Shown here piece by piece: positions 11,952-23,639 of a DNA stretch of 64,000 nt. The notes beneath the pieces are model-generated. The model did no database searches. It was not told the DNA's origin and saw only the letters and a program-made list of their open reading frames with translations. This DNA comes from Zantedeschia hybrid cultivar (Eukaryota; Streptophyta; Magnoliopsida; Alismatales; Araceae). The position numbers were made by a program, and so were the translations under genes. Where the stretch lies: assembly GCA_030544215.1 (NCBI GenBank), contig JARZZO010000008.1:30233614-30297613 (forward strand), given 5' to 3'. Each line of letters begins with the position of its first letter. Within the stretch, counting starts at the first letter, position 1.

Positions 11952-13140
11952 CATGCAATAAATCTAATTTAAAGCATTAAACACATCAACATGTGCACAC
12001 AAAACTAAAATTAAAATTCTAAAATATTCCATGCATTATTTAGAACAATTCTAAATTAATTAATCTAACATTTAGATTAATATTAAATCACATTAATAAC
12101 AATTATTAATGCGAAACAATCTAACATTTAGAAAGAATTAGAAATTCCTAAATAACATTTATAAAAGAATTTCCAACTCAAATTATTAACCCCTTAACAA
12201 CTCCTTGTTAATAAACCCCTTTATTTAAGTCATATTTCTCAATAACTATTATTAAGAAATAATAATTAGAACATTTCTAATTTAAATAGTCTAACATCTT
12301 AGACTTAATTTAATACTTTTAATAACTTTTATTAAAAGATTAATTATTAAGTAGATTAGATCTTCAAAATTTAATTAAGGGACCCTTGAGAATATTAATT
12401 GGCTTAATAACTATTAGCAAGCAATAATTAATCCTTAATAACTTTTATTAAGGTTAATTCTCAAGAAACAATTAACCTTTTAATAACAATTATTAAAAGT
12501 TAATAAAACACTTAATAACTTTTATTAAATGTCCCTTAATCAAATACATAATTTCATAACAATAATTGCTAAGAAATTAAAACAATCTAATCACAAGACC
12601 AAGATTAATTAGCAACATTTGATAATTAAAATTTAAGTCACTACTTAATAATTAAACAACAACTCTTGTTGATACATTTTTAAGATCAAATCATAAACAT
12701 AAATTAACAACAATTGTTAATTAAGATTAAAAACATTATTTTAATTATTAATGACAACAATTGTCAATTAATAATTAAGATTCCATTTTAAATAAATAAC
12801 AACATTTGTTATATGTATTTAAGATCATATCTTAAATATAAACCCCTTTAATTAACTAATTAAAAGTTATTTATAATTAAGATCATATCTTAATTATAAC
12901 TCATTTAATTAATTAATTAAAATCAAATAATAATAAGATCCTATCTTATTTAGTTAAAAACAATTAACTATTAAGATCACATCCTAATTAAACCCCATAA
13001 AAGGTTTGATTAAATTAATAATCCATAATTAAGATCATATCTTAATTATCTCTCCCCTTTTTAACTCAAAATAATTAATTTAATGTTTAAAATAATTTTA
13101 AACATTATTAATTTCAATTTCAAGTTAAATAGGATGGGGT
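11952..13140 (-). repeat. AT-rich palindromic tract in copia A leader
   Basis: About 1.2 kb of short diverged repeats of the type aataac(t/a)-ttattaa and cttaattataa, rich in TTAATTAA-like palindromes. No coding frame. Equivalent tracts occur at the same leader position in copia B and C. Confidence 0.65.
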
Positions 13141-13967
13141 TTTTAATTAAATAAGGGGTTTTTGAGGTTAATTGGGCCAAAATAGACTTAATTGGGCCCA
13201 ATCAGGGCTTAATGGGCCCCCCCTGGCTCGAGCCAGGGGGCACCTGGCTCTGGCCGGGGCACCTGGCCGAGCCAGGACGAGCCCCAGGTGCGCCCGGGCC
13301 GGGCTAGGGCCGGACCCAGGTGCGACCTGGCACAGCCAAGTCGAGCGCCTGGGCCGGCCGGGCCGGCCTGGCGCGGGACCGGCCGGTCCAGCCCATTTGC
13401 CAGCAGTTCGGCCGGCCTGCAGCAGCCCTGTTTAGGGTTTTCGGCCCTGTTTGAGGCCTGTTTTGGGCTCCGCCGCCGCCGCCGCCGGCCGCGAGGGTGG
13501 CCGGAAATTGCAGAGGGATGTCACCACTTCCATTTCCCCCACCGGTGGTGCCCGGCCGGCGACTCTTTCGCCGCTGGTGAACCTCCAAAGTTGGAGATTT
13601 GTGCAGTTTCGCAGATTTCAGCTTTTTCCACAATCCCTTTCAACTCTTGAAAATTATGGGAAGAAAAGCTCCACCGGCCGCCATGGAAATTTTTCGGGGA
13701 TGGCGAGGGGTAGCTGGTCATACCAGCAAGCCCACAGAGATGGTCCAACCATCATTAATCCCCTTTTGAAGCCCACAAATCCGGTTCTTCATCACCATGA
13801 AGAACGCGATAAAATCCTCAAAAATTCTCGTTTTTCGCACAGAAAAATTAAATTCGAAATTCTAAGTTCATCCCATGAACAATATCTATGAAGAAAAACG
13901 AATTCATGCATGAAATAATTTAGAATAATAATTTTTATCGTTCCGGAGCGGATCAGAGCGGAACCTG
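13141..13967 (-). other. GC-rich leader segment of copia A next to the primer site
   Basis: The base composition changes abruptly to GC-rich sequence (about 13200-13570) with repeated gagccaggnn and ggccgg words, then returns to AT-rich sequence before the primer site. Open frames here (for example 13172-13435) are composition artefacts. The segment corresponds to 55331-55830 in B and 32390-32820 in C. Confidence 0.6.
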
Positions 13968-13979
13968 GCTCTGATACCA
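13968..13979 (-). promoter_or_regulatory. Primer binding site of copia A
   Basis: Element-sense TGGTATCAGAGC, one base inside the 5' LTR, matches the 3' end of plant initiator-Met tRNA. Confidence 0.92.
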
Positions 13980-13980
13980 C

Positions 13981-15568
13981 TGTTGGGATCCGGGCGGGAC
14001 GCGAAGAACGCAGCGGAAACGAAGAACAAAAATTAATCCCACCCGATGCCCGCTGATCCGATTCGGAACGAAAACACTAAACCGAAAAACTGGGTTGGAA
14101 TCTGATTACCGTGCGCGGATTCGAATCCGCTTCCGTTTCGGTTCCGTCAAGGCGATGCCGCGAGCCGCACAAGCGTCCGGCCTCCAGCAGTATCCACGCG
14201 ATCCTCCGTGGTGGTTCGTCCTCGATCCCTCGTCCATTTCTGCTCGCTCGCTGAAGATCCGTCGCCGCAACAGTTGCGGAAATCCCGCCGACGGCAATTC
14301 CCGACTTTCGAGAATCACACGCGGCGGAGACGGAAACTGTCTCGGCGCCTTGAACGGGACGCCCAGAGAAGGAGAGAGAAAGGGGGGGGGTGACGGCCAG
14401 CAAGGGAAATCCTGGAGCTTGGCCCAGGGTTTCTCAACAGCGTGTATATATATTAAGTCGGCGCGACTTTTCACAAAAGTCCCCGAGTTAATATAAATCC
14501 CACTTATGTACCACCGACTGAGAATCTTATTGCGTGTGACCCTCTAGGCCCATTCACCAGTCCGGTTTTCAACCCGTTAAGTCCAATAACTAGTTATTGA
14601 CTTATTGTAATTAATTAATATCTAGATATTAACTAATTACTCAACCGAATTATCATCGCATGTAAATTCGGTCGGACTTCTGATCAAGTTGGGTGCCAAG
14701 CAACACCGCATGATCCCGGAAGGTAATGGGATTCAGCAACCCACTCATGGAACCTGTCCATCCACAGTTACCACGTGGATATAATCTTTCGTTCGCACAA
14801 TGCTCTCGAGTTAACCTAGGGTATGGTCAACTGTCAAACCCTAGATGGTCAACTCACTTGAATCAGACTCCGCTGTACAATATCCGAAAACCACTTTTCT
14901 GATATTGTTTCTGCTCTGGCCAGAGACTCCTGCGGATCTACTCTAGAGCATTCTCTCTCCAGTTACCTGAGAGCGAACGATCCTCTATTGAACACACAAT
15001 CACCTTCGAAGGTCTTCCGCTGGACCCGATCCTTGACTATCAGAGATCCCGTGGATAGGGATTCGTAGGTCAAGGTCAAAGTCCAGAAGTCCACCGACAA
15101 GGTGTCTTTGGTGTCTCAAGTCCAAGGATCAACCACGCTACTGTGACGTTGAATCAAGCCGATTGACAGTCAGGTAAATTACCATTCGGCGATTCATGTT
15201 GGATCAGTTCAGTAAACTCATTCCCCAATGAGCACCTACAGGTTTACCATTGTGTCTCCACACTAGTAACTAACGAGATCAGTTACCCTCATCATATGAG
15301 CTGGAATAACCTGTACTAGTCTAACCGGATGTTTGATGTCCTTCTCAAACATCCTACGACTAGGAACAATTGAGAATATGTGTTTATAAGTCATCAGTCT
15401 CATTATTATGATCTCATCATAATCTGATGACTATTGCACATATTCATGGACTTCATTATGCGCAATTATAAATATGCCAATCTACATAATGAATTTAATG
15501 TCATTTATTAGTGAACCAGATTGAAATAGATGCCTTATGATTGGCTTAGAGGACACCTATATCCATCA
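13981..15568 (-). repeat. 5' LTR of copia A
   Basis: 1588 bp, tgttgggatc...atccatca. It carries a minus-strand TATA-like run (14445-14453) and the palindrome GCGGATTCGAATCCGC (14115-14130). Against the left LTR I count about 32 differences, including two one-base indels. Confidence 0.95.
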
Positions 15569-15573
15569 ATGTC

Positions 15574-16882
15574 TTCTCTTGATCTTCTTCTGCCAGCTTA
15601 ATCTGGTTGTATCCTGAAAATCCGTCTATAAATGATAAAGTCTTATAGCCAGCAGTGTTATCAATGAGTACGTCAATATGAGGCAATGGAAAATCATCTT
15701 TAGGACATGCCCGGTTCAGATCGCGGAAGTCAATGCAAATTCTGACCTTCCCGTCCTTCTTCATAACCGGGACTATGTTGGCCACCCATTGTGGATAAAT
15801 GACAACTTTAATAAATTTGGCTTTATGTAATTTGTCAACTTCTTCCTTCATCTTTAGAGCCATTTGTGGGTGGAATCGCCGTAACGTCAACCTGTGTTCA
15901 ACTAAAGATGAGTCTAACCCCGGCATATCTTCATAACTCCAGGCGAAAGTGTCCTTATAGTCCTTAAGTACTTGTACCATTGCCTTCTCATCCTCTGTAG
16001 AAAGATTTTTGCTGACGAGGACAACCTTAGGTTCGTCTTCAGTCCATAAATTGATTTCTTTGGTGGGCTCTTCCACGGCAGCTGAAGGTTCATCGAATCT
16101 CTTCACTCCACTGGCATATGCCTTAGCCGCGTCCTCGTCATCTTCCTCATCTTCAACAATGGGGTTCTTTTCATGTACTAACTCATACACCCCATACCCA
16201 TCATTGACTGACTCATCGTCCATACAATCTTCTGGCATCTGAATTGGATTTTCTAATAACTGAGGGATTAAAGAGCAAGAAAAGCATCTATCAGCTAAGT
16301 CCTGGAGGTATCTATCTGGAATTTGCCTACCCTTAGACTTCCTAGACTTCCTAACTTGACTAACCTGCCTAGAACTAGACTGCCTAACTTCACTAAACTC
16401 CCTATTATAACCTAATGAAGATGAAGCAGAATGAAAATCCTGGGATACAAATGGAAATACAGGAGAATCCTCCCGAGGGGAGGGGCAGAGTAGATCTAGG
16501 AGAGAATCTTGACTGAAAGACCCGCGCAATGGGGTGTGATCGGACAAGTAAGAGGTTTCCTCAATGAGGATCTGGGAAAAATTTGTTGCCAAATTGGCGT
16601 TTTTTTTTTGACAATAGAGGAGTTAAGCATAAAACAGGAATGAACATGAATAGAAGGGGAATTAGATGGAGGAAGTGGCACCAAGGCCAAAGGGTTAGGG
16701 GGATCATACAGCAGTATGTCCCAGATTAAATCATACATCCTCTCTAGATCGAGAGGAGGTGGTGGAATGAGGTCCCGTGGGGACAGAGTAATCATGACGG
16801 GCGGAGCCCGTAGAATATCTTCAATAATGACCCGCGACCAAGTCGGGGTCAGGAGCAAAGTGCGAAGCAAGGTGTGAAGCAT
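15574..16882 (-). pseudogene. Tat1 pol: linker and N-terminal part of reverse transcriptase
   Basis: Read 16882 to 15574. A proline-rich linker is followed by RT fingers and early palm: the region from EDEKAMVQVLKDY through KKDGKVRICIDFRDLNRACPKD to SFIDGFSGYNQIKLAEEDQEKT, where copia A begins. The first catalytic Asp (FIDGFSG) is present. The frame shifts at a run of ten A residues in element sense (about 16600-16611), so the linker and RT are in different frames. The open stretch from 16592 starts with TTG and is not a real start. The RT continues at 4757. Confidence 0.85.
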
Positions 16883-17134
16883 GAAAACATGAGAAGGATA
16901 TGTCCCCCTCCATAGCAGATCTGTGCTGTAGCCAGCTTCATAGGGGTCATCTGGCTCCCCTTCATCAGTCTCTTCTGACAGCAGTATTCTCTTGTTGAAA
17001 ATAGCGCCAAGACCTTCAATCAGCTCATCGATCTGTGGCGGCCACTTGGGTTCTGTAAGATCTAGAAACAGTCTGTTAAGTGTGATGTAGAGGTCTCTTA
17101 GATCGAACCACCTGTACCATTCACATTCAGGATC

Positions 17135-17533
17135 TTAGAATTTTCTCCTCTTCACAGGCCGCAGAGCCTCCAAGGACTGGTACGTGAGTAGTTCCGAGCA
17201 ATGCCTAGCCAAGTCTCTCCCATATATATCATGGAGGTCAAAACATGAAGTAATGACCACTGTGTTGTCATGGTTAATTATGGGCCCCTTTACAAAATGT
17301 GTATATAAGGTCCATGTTAGGGGATCCTGGCCTTCCTTGGGCGGTGTAGACATCGTCTCCCAGACTTTCTGACCATCTTTATTCTCTACTTGCTGAACAA
17401 TGTCTTGTTTCAGTTTTCTTGGCCTATAGCCCAGGCCGCTTCCAGGTGCTCCTCGGTGATCTTTGACAGGAGTGGTCATGCCTTGTAATTGTGTGCCCAG
17501 ACCTCTTCCAGGCTGATAACCATTCTTCATCAT
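17135..17533 (-). pseudogene. Tat1 G-patch segment of the polyprotein
   Basis: MMKNGYQPGRGLGTQLQG and the following GAPGSGLGYRP show the glycine-spaced pattern of a G-patch, a nucleic-acid-binding motif known between protease and RT in several plant gypsy polyproteins. It is in the same frame as the upstream protease, separated from it by one stop at 17543. A stop at 17135 separates it from the linker to RT. Confidence 0.75.
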
Positions 17534-17542
17534 TATTCTCCA

Positions 17543-18316
17543 TCATGGGGTACTCATGCACTTCCCCCTCTTTATGGCATTTAATGGATAAGGAGAAATA
17601 GTGGCGGTTTTCAGAGGATCAGCCATTAGATGGTAAACTTGTAATACCGACAGAAAAGGTTGTCGGCCAGGTAAAGAAGCAGGTTTGATATTCAAAGAAT
17701 GAGTAGCAGCAAGGATCGGCATGCTCGTAACCTTAATGATTCGTCCTTTAAAGGGAAATTTGAGGCATTGGTGATTCGTGGAGGGAATCGCCTCGAGAGT
17801 TTTTATGTAAGGACGACCCAAGATGGCATTCAAAGAAGGGTCGATTTCCAGAATGTGAAATTTGACCTCAGCATGACTTACAGGGCCTAGCTCTACTTTC
17901 AAATAAACCATTGCCAGAGGGGAACGGGTGGAGTTATCATATGCTGTCACAAAGATGGGGCTAGGCAGCCATTTTTCCTTGGGCACACCGCACAGCTCCA
18001 GGGTCTTCGGAGGTAAGACATTGATCGAAGCCCCTGTGTCTACTAGGCATGCATCAACGGCCTTCTTGCAGATGTTGACCGTGATGCTCAGAGCCATGCT
18101 TCTGGCCGCCGGCGGTGCTAGTTCCGATGTATGAAATGTAATGGAGGGCTGATCCTCTTGAGGAACTAGTAGTGCTGCAATCTTTTCCACCGGCACATCC
18201 TCGTTGACCATCACCTTCTGCAAATATTCCATCAGAGCTTCTTGGTGACTCTTCGATCTTTTAATCAGTTCAAGCACGGAGATCCGTGCCGATGTTCGAT
18301 CCAGATGTTTCAACAA
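17543..18316 (-). pseudogene. Tat1 aspartic protease
   Basis: Pepsin-like retroviral-type protease with the catalytic motif CLVDTGASINVLP and the downstream ILGRPYI flap/dimer motif. It would cut the Gag-Pol polyprotein. It shares a frame with the gag region to its right; stops at 18395, about 18325 and 17543 interrupt that frame. Confidence 0.87.
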
Positions 18317-18394
18317 ATCATATTAAGTGCCTGGTGCACTCTCTTCATTGTATACTTCCTCCGGTGGCTGTGATGAGCCGTCTCTAACTTTTGA

Positions 18395-21155
18395 CTAAGG
18401 AAAGACTTTGTTGAAAATCCTTCCACTCCGGAGCGCATGTTCCTCAACCGTGGAAGATCCGGGTGATACTATGAGTACCGTAGGGTTGGGTGGTGTAGGT
18501 GATGCGGGGTGTTGGTATGGCGTGGGGTTAGTTGGTGGTGGCGTGGTGCGGATTAAAGGCTTGGACGATTGGATGGCGGATGGGTAAGTGGTTGGTGTGG
18601 ATGAAGTGGGAAACGACATACGTAGTAGTGGCTTGGATGGTTGGATGGTATCTGGGTAAGCGGTAGTGGTAGCGGGTGAAGTAGGAAATGGTACGCGTAG
18701 TAGTGGTCTCGATGGTAGGAGGGGTGCGTAATTGGTTTGCGGTGGGTTACTTAATGGAGGCGTAGTGGTATGGGGTGTAATGGGCTTGAGGAAAGTGGGT
18801 GGTGGTAATGGGTTAGTGGGTGCGGGTGAGTGATATGCGGGTGTCGGTAGAGGGGTGATGGTAATGGGCTGTGGTCTGGGTATATGGATGGTGCGGCGTA
18901 GTAGTTGTTCTACGGTACTCGGAACATGACCCGTCGAATAAATAGAGGAAGAGTCCTCTATTCTCCACTGTTGCCCACGGTCAGCTTCAGACCGGCTGTT
19001 TGTCAGAATAGGGGAAACTTGGTTTTGGTTTTGATGCTCCGGGAGCGGGTTCTGCACTATGCCCATGTTTGGTGGTGGTGCTGCTTGTGCTGGTGGTCTT
19101 GCTTACTGCTGCTGCTGTTGCTGCTGTGGTCTTCTTACCTTCAGGGTTGATATGTATTTTTTCATTTCTTCCCAGTCTATGCCGCCCTGCTCGTTGAGAT
19201 CATGAATGTAATCTCTAAATTGGAAGCAGGTGTCAATAGTATGCCCAGGTTGTCTATGGAAATAGCAATACCTAGACGTGTCGGCATTCTGAGGCCAAAC
19301 TGCCTTTTCTCTTGGCAGGACTAAGGCATTAGCTGCCATTAGGGCACTGAAAATGTCTGCCAAAGATTCTAGGAGGACTGGGTATTCTGCCCTCTTTGGG
19401 CTTGGAGGTCTTCTCTGCTGGTTGTAGTCAGCAGGAGGAGGGACATTACGATACGCCGGTGGTGCACGCGGCTGATATTGCTGTTGTTGCTGGTACTGCT
19501 GTTGTTGTGGCTGCTGGTACTGCAATTGCCGTTGCGGCGGCTGCTGTGGCTGTTGCTGTTGTTGGTTCGGCTGTTGGGGCTGCTGATATTGGGGCTACTA
19601 ATACTTAGGGTTCGGCTGTTGCCTGTACCCTTGCTAGTTCGGCTGCGGTGGCCTCTGGTACTGCTGCTGACTCCTCACGAACTGAGGCGAGTTGTTGTTC
19701 ATACTACTGACTTGCTCATGAGAGAGCGCGCCCTCAGTAGTCGGGCCTGTGCTGGGAGCATTTGGCACTGCAGGCTTCCGAGGTGGAGGCCTGCTAGGTC
19801 TGTGAGGATCAAAGACGCTAGAAAACGTAGCGTCCTTGAAGGCGTTTTGACAGTACCGTGCTCTTTCATAGAGCTCTGCCATGCTGGTCAGATTGTTCAA
19901 AGAGAGGACTAGTTTGAACTGGGGCGTGGCATTGGAAATCAGCATCTTCACTTGCTCCGACTCGGACAAGTGATCTTTCACTTTCTCGGCCAAGCCCCGC
20001 CATCTGTCGGCAAAACTGACAAACTCTTCATCGGGTTTCATCTTCTCTGCTATTAGGTTAGTGATGGACAGGGAGGGGGCAACTCTGTCCTGGTATCGTT
20101 GAATGAATTTTCGAGAAACGATACCATAGTCCTCTACTTCGGAGGGTTCCAAAAAAAAGAACCACTTGAGGGCTGGTCCCTCTAAAGATCTCCTGAACAA
20201 AATAGGCCAACGACCTCTTGTCGTTTTGCCAGAAGGATGATTCGTACATGAACTCTTTTAAGTGGGTGAAGAGGTTACCAGTACCGTTGTACTTCCGGTA
20301 CACTGGCATCTCAGAGGGTGGTAGGTGGAACACTAGCAGGCTTGGTAAATTGATCTCCGGTGCAGCTTTGACCCCCATCATCTTCTGGAGGTTGTTGAAT
20401 TGTTCGTCCATGCGCTCCATCTTCGCCAGCAACGCTTGCGTTGTCAGATCAGCCTGGGGAGGAGGAGGAGGAGGTGGAGGTACTTGATAGGCATGTTGCC
20501 TAGAGTACGTCGGACAAGGAGGACAGTAAAGAGGAGGTCCGATAGAGCTTCCGCCATGCCCGAGGGCATTTTGATAAGCAGGCGTTATTGGTCTAGCCGG
20601 TTGCCTAGAAGATGAAAGTTGCGGCCCAGCTGGCCGAGAAGCGATATGGAGGCCTTCCATGGCCTGATGAATGTAGGGAGGATGATGAGGAGGTTGCTGA
20701 GGGATGGCAGGAGGAGCCGCAGGGTTCGGCTCGGCAGACTGCATGGGTGCCTTCCCCTTCAGAATGGACTGGATCGCCTCGAACTGCTGAGGGTCCAGAC
20801 GGGAGGCAAGAACTCCCAAAGCATTGACAAGATCCGAAGGATCAGAGGACGAGGGATCATTGTGATTCATGTCTCCCTCGAGAATGGGATTGGGAATCGC
20901 ATACTCATGCGGGGGAGGATCAAGATATTGCTCATGAGGATGATAGAGAGGGGTCCGGACATTCCCATCATGTCGAAACGGAACGGGGACAGAATTACGG
21001 GAGGCATCAGCATCTCTCCCGCTCTCGTAATTGTAATCAGAATCGCGAGGGACATTAGCATCTCCCTCGTAGTTGACAATGGCATCTGGGGCCATGCTCA
21101 AGTCCCTGCCCGATCGGAGCAGCATGATGTTAGATTCTTTTTCAAGGATTGGCAA
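18395..21155 (-). pseudogene. Tat1 gag
   Basis: Read 21155 to 18395. An N-terminal disordered, proline-rich part (start MPILEKESN; a second Met follows at residue 11) leads into a retrotrans_gag-type capsid (SFWQNDKRSLAY..., GPALKWFFFLEPSEVEDY, SFADRWRGLAEKVKD). Then come a Gln-rich run, a zinc-knuckle-like YCYFHRQPGHTIDTC (about 19260-19220) and a Pro/Thr-rich tail. An extra T near 20200 shifts the frame inside the capsid. Downstream the frame carries stops at about 19634, 19600, 19103 and 18395, mostly Gln codons turned TAG or TAA. The CAG/CAA runs around 19100-19130 and 19480-19600 are microsatellite-like. Confidence 0.85.
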
Positions 21156-21615
21156 ACAAGTTGTATAGAGATTTAAACAAACAAGTGGATGTTTAGCGTG
21201 ATTTTAAGATTCCTTGTTGAGTTATTTAGATTTAATTAAACCACAAATTCGCTCAAGGGATGGGATCCTAGTTTCAGTTCAATGTCCACCGTTATATTCT
21301 ATGGCTTTCTCTCACAACGTTTATGGAATCTAACCGGGACTTCAACTGGTACAACCAGCCCGATGATCAAGGAGGAGTACCTTGATTTTGGAGACTTACG
21401 GAGGCCTTAACGCCAACTACTCTAGTCTGATCGAGGGACCGACCCAATCAGAGAGAGTTGATGACGTCAAGTAGAGTGTTCCTAAGAAAAGGAGGGTGTT
21501 AGCCTCAATGCGTATGACCTGTAGCCTGGATGGCCTCTAATGCTTAATACATAATGGGTAATTAGCACACAGATCACAAAAATCTGAGAACTGAAGAAGA
21601 AATAAGAAGCTGCCT

Positions 21616-21762
21616 AAATCGCGTCGAGGTTAGTCGACGCTATTCAAACAGAGTCTTAATTTTTCGTAGAAGCTCAGATTGCAGATAGCAGAGAAATAAG
21701 ACTGAAAGGCGTCTGGGTTAACCGACGCAGTTTGAAACGCGTCAGAGTTCCTGGACGCTTTT
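21616..21762. repeat. Dyad motif cluster (three copies) in Tat1 leader
   Basis: Each copy is GCGTC, ten free bases, GACGC, with A/T-rich outer arms ending in TTCAA or TTTGAA. The ten-base spacers differ (gaggttagtc, tgggttaacc, agagttcctg). Confidence 0.85.
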
Positions 21763-22115
21763 CAAGTCGCAGAAGCAGTTTTCCAAGAGGAATTTCTGGA
21801 TTGATTCCTCCTCAAATAGGATAAAAAAAATAAATAATCAGCTCATGCAAGAATTTTTTTTGTTTCAGATTTTATCAAATAAACAACTAAGATATCAATC
21901 AATCACACAACATTTCATCACAAAAACAGTTTTTTAACTAATCAACGGGGAGGGCAAGATCTTGCCACAGGGGTGTGCACGTGGTGCACGTGGGAAATTA
22001 ACTAAACTAAAAACACTCACTAATTGGTGAGGACGTGTCGAGAGGCACAAGTGGTGCACCGTGAGTGCCCGATTGATAACAGCAAGAACAAAAGAACTAA
22101 AAGATGGCGAGACCA

Positions 22116-22134
22116 AGTCCCACCGTGATCGCCA
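22116..22134 (-). promoter_or_regulatory. Probable primer binding site of Tat1
   Basis: Element-sense TGGCGATCACGGTGGGAC lies seven bases inside the LTR end CTCACA, the place and form of a gypsy primer site starting TGG. I cannot name the tRNA. Confidence 0.5.
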
Positions 22135-22871
22135 AAAAAGCTGTGAGTGCTTAAAATGGGTGTGTGATTATCATGAAAAACTATGTTGTTTAAGTGCAAA
22201 ATAAAACCTATTAAAGAAGAAACTAAGTGAAGTGATCGCCAGAAACTTTTGACTTAAAAGTTCCAAAAGAGAAAGTTTGATCGCCTACCTGTTTGGACGT
22301 GGGAGATGTTGTGTTCTTGGTTCCCCTCCTTCAGCCGGCTGAAGAAAGAGAGCCCTTTCTTGTCTTTGTTCTTGCTTTGGTTGCTGTTGAATTCTTGAGG
22401 ATCATCCAGAATCCTTGTGATTTGCTTGTTGATTCTCTCCCTTTGATTCTTTGCAAGAAAATAGAAAGAGAAATGAAGAAACAATGAGAACTTAAGTAAA
22501 AGTAGTATCCATTCTAAACAGAGTTTTAAACATGCAACTAAAGAGAAAACTCACTTGTTGGGATGGTTTTTAAAACCCCTTTAAATTAGTTTTGAAAATA
22601 ATGCTAGTGTTGTGTGTGTTGCATGGAGTGATGTGATGAAGAATGTAGAATTAATAAAGTGAAAATGCAGAAATGAATTGAAAAACTTATGTCGGTTGAT
22701 GAAGAATGGAAAGCCTTGATCTTGAATGGACGAAGATTGGATGAAGAATGAACGCCGACTTCTGGAAACAGCAGCACTTCGGCAGTTGGACGTCGTTGCT
22801 TCGATCTTCAATTAACTCTTCAATAACTAACTAATCACTAACTCTAACTCTGTCACCCATTCAAGATGCAA

Positions 22872-22882
22872 GGTATTTATAG
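22872..22882 (-). promoter_or_regulatory. TATA box of Tat1 LTR
   Basis: Element-sense CTATAAATACC; the Tat2 LTR has CATAAATACCC at the same place (about 26983-26996). Confidence 0.7.
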
Positions 22883-22981
22883 ACTTCCTGGCATCCGCGG
22901 ATTTACATGGAGGAATTTGGGATTTATCCATTTTAATCAACAGATAAATACAGATTAATTCATCTTTATCTGTAATTATCT

Positions 22982-23281
22982 AAAACGCGTCGACAACGAG
23001 CGACGCCTTTCAGATTGATTAAGATAAAGATAAACATCCGAGAAAAACTTATCTTTATCTGTAATTAGATAAAACGCGTCACCTTGTGCAGACGCCTTTT
23101 ACACTAATTAAGATAAGGATAAACATCCGGAAAAGAAGCAGAAATAACTTAGGAAACCTAAAACGCGTCGTGCTTAGTAGACGTCTTTTAGCTAATTAAT
23201 CAACTGATTAAAATTCAAATTTTAAATGTTAAAATAAGAATAAACTATAAATGGCGTCCACACAGGTCGACGTCTTTTAGA
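22982..23281. repeat. Dyad array (four copies) in Tat1 LTR
   Basis: Cores at 22987-23006, 23076-23095, 23165-23184 and 23254-23273: GCGTC-N10-GACG(C/T) inside AAAA...TTTTAG arms, repeated every 89 bp. Sequence between the dyads is partly repeated too (gattaagataaggataaacatcc). Confidence 0.88.
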
Positions 23282-23639
23282 CTTCTTTATATTTTAACTG
23301 AAATTTGAGTTAAAATCAATTTAATTGATTAACTTAAATATGTCTGTCAAACCCGACACTCAAAAAGATCAATAAAAATTAACAAATGATTAAATATCAG
23401 ACCATTATGAGGCATTATTATATGATATGAAATTTACTCGAAATGATGTCAAAATTAGCGTGTCTACAAACCCGAGCTGTCATGTTTTAAGGAAAAATCC
23501 AGATTTTATTCAAGGAAAAATCGTGGAAGGGTCACAGGAGGTTAAGGAAAGATTTCAAGACATAAAGGAACGATTCTTTATTCAATAAAGAAATTCTTTA
23601 TTACATCAAGGAAAGAAAAGAAAAAACAAATATTCAGGG

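Larger units (their letters stand above)
4763..15568 (-). mobile_element. Copia A: 10.8 kb Angela-like Ty1/copia element nested in Tat1 RT
   Basis: Bounded by TG...CA ends and a 5-base target duplication ATGTC (4758-4762 and 15569-15573). LTRs of 1586 and 1588 bp, a tRNA-iMet primer site next to the right LTR and a polypurine tract next to the left LTR set the orientation as minus. Tat1 RT codons (EDQEKT / SFTTPWG) meet exactly when the element and one duplication copy are removed. The two LTRs differ at about 32 positions by my count (about 2%), yet the interior has no long reading frame. The interior also holds a solo LTR. Confidence 0.95.
21156..22141 (-). other. Tat1 5' leader
   Basis: Non-coding leader between primer site and gag. 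It holds three GCGTC-N10-GACGC dyads (cores 21621-21640, 21709-21728, 21739-21758). The rest has no long frame. Confidence 0.7.
1..23468 (-). mobile_element. Tat1: degenerate Ty3/gypsy (Tat lineage) retrotransposon, 3' end off the window
   Basis: Minus-strand LTR element read from 23468 leftwards: 5' LTR (22142-23468), leader and primer site, gag, protease, G-patch segment, RT, RNase H, archaeal-type second RNase H and integrase ending at 1922. Beyond that lie a non-coding 3' region and an antisense coiled-coil gene (49-623). The second RNase H (about 3781-3300) and the antisense gene are known traits of the Tat clade. RT is interrupted by copia A at 4763-15568; removing that element plus one ATGTC copy rejoins the RT codons. 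Stops and frameshifts show it is dead. The 3' LTR is not in the window. Confidence 0.88.
22142..23468 (-). repeat. 5' LTR of Tat1
   Basis: 1327 bp from TGTAGACACGC (element sense, at 23468) to CACTCACA (at 22142). Both ends match the LTR at 26391-27794. It contains four dyads at about 90-bp spacing, a TATA box (CTATAAATA, 22872-22882), a short LTR reading frame (22484-22254) and the perfect 16-bp palindrome CTTCAGCCGGCTGAAG (22329-22344). The right-hand flank begins aaccc; its partner duplication would be off the left edge. Confidence 0.87.

Noticed and set aside
13172..13891. Several overlapping frames in the copia A leader
   Set aside because: GC-rich composition opens several frames at once; they are low complexity and not conserved in B or C.
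15546..16592. Independent ORF start at 16592
   Set aside because: The first codon is TTG after a frameshift at a run of ten A residues; the end at 15546 lies inside the copia A LTR. It is a piece of Tat1 pol.
16600..16611. Programmed frameshift at the A10 run before Tat1 RT
   Set aside because: Homopolymer length change by mutation or sequencing error is simpler in an element with many other frame breaks.
22982..23281. CRISPR-like array of regularly spaced palindromic repeats
   Set aside because: The window is plant nuclear DNA, the units sit in LTRs, the variable part is a ten-base centre of each dyad rather than a spacer between repeats, and there are no cas genes.
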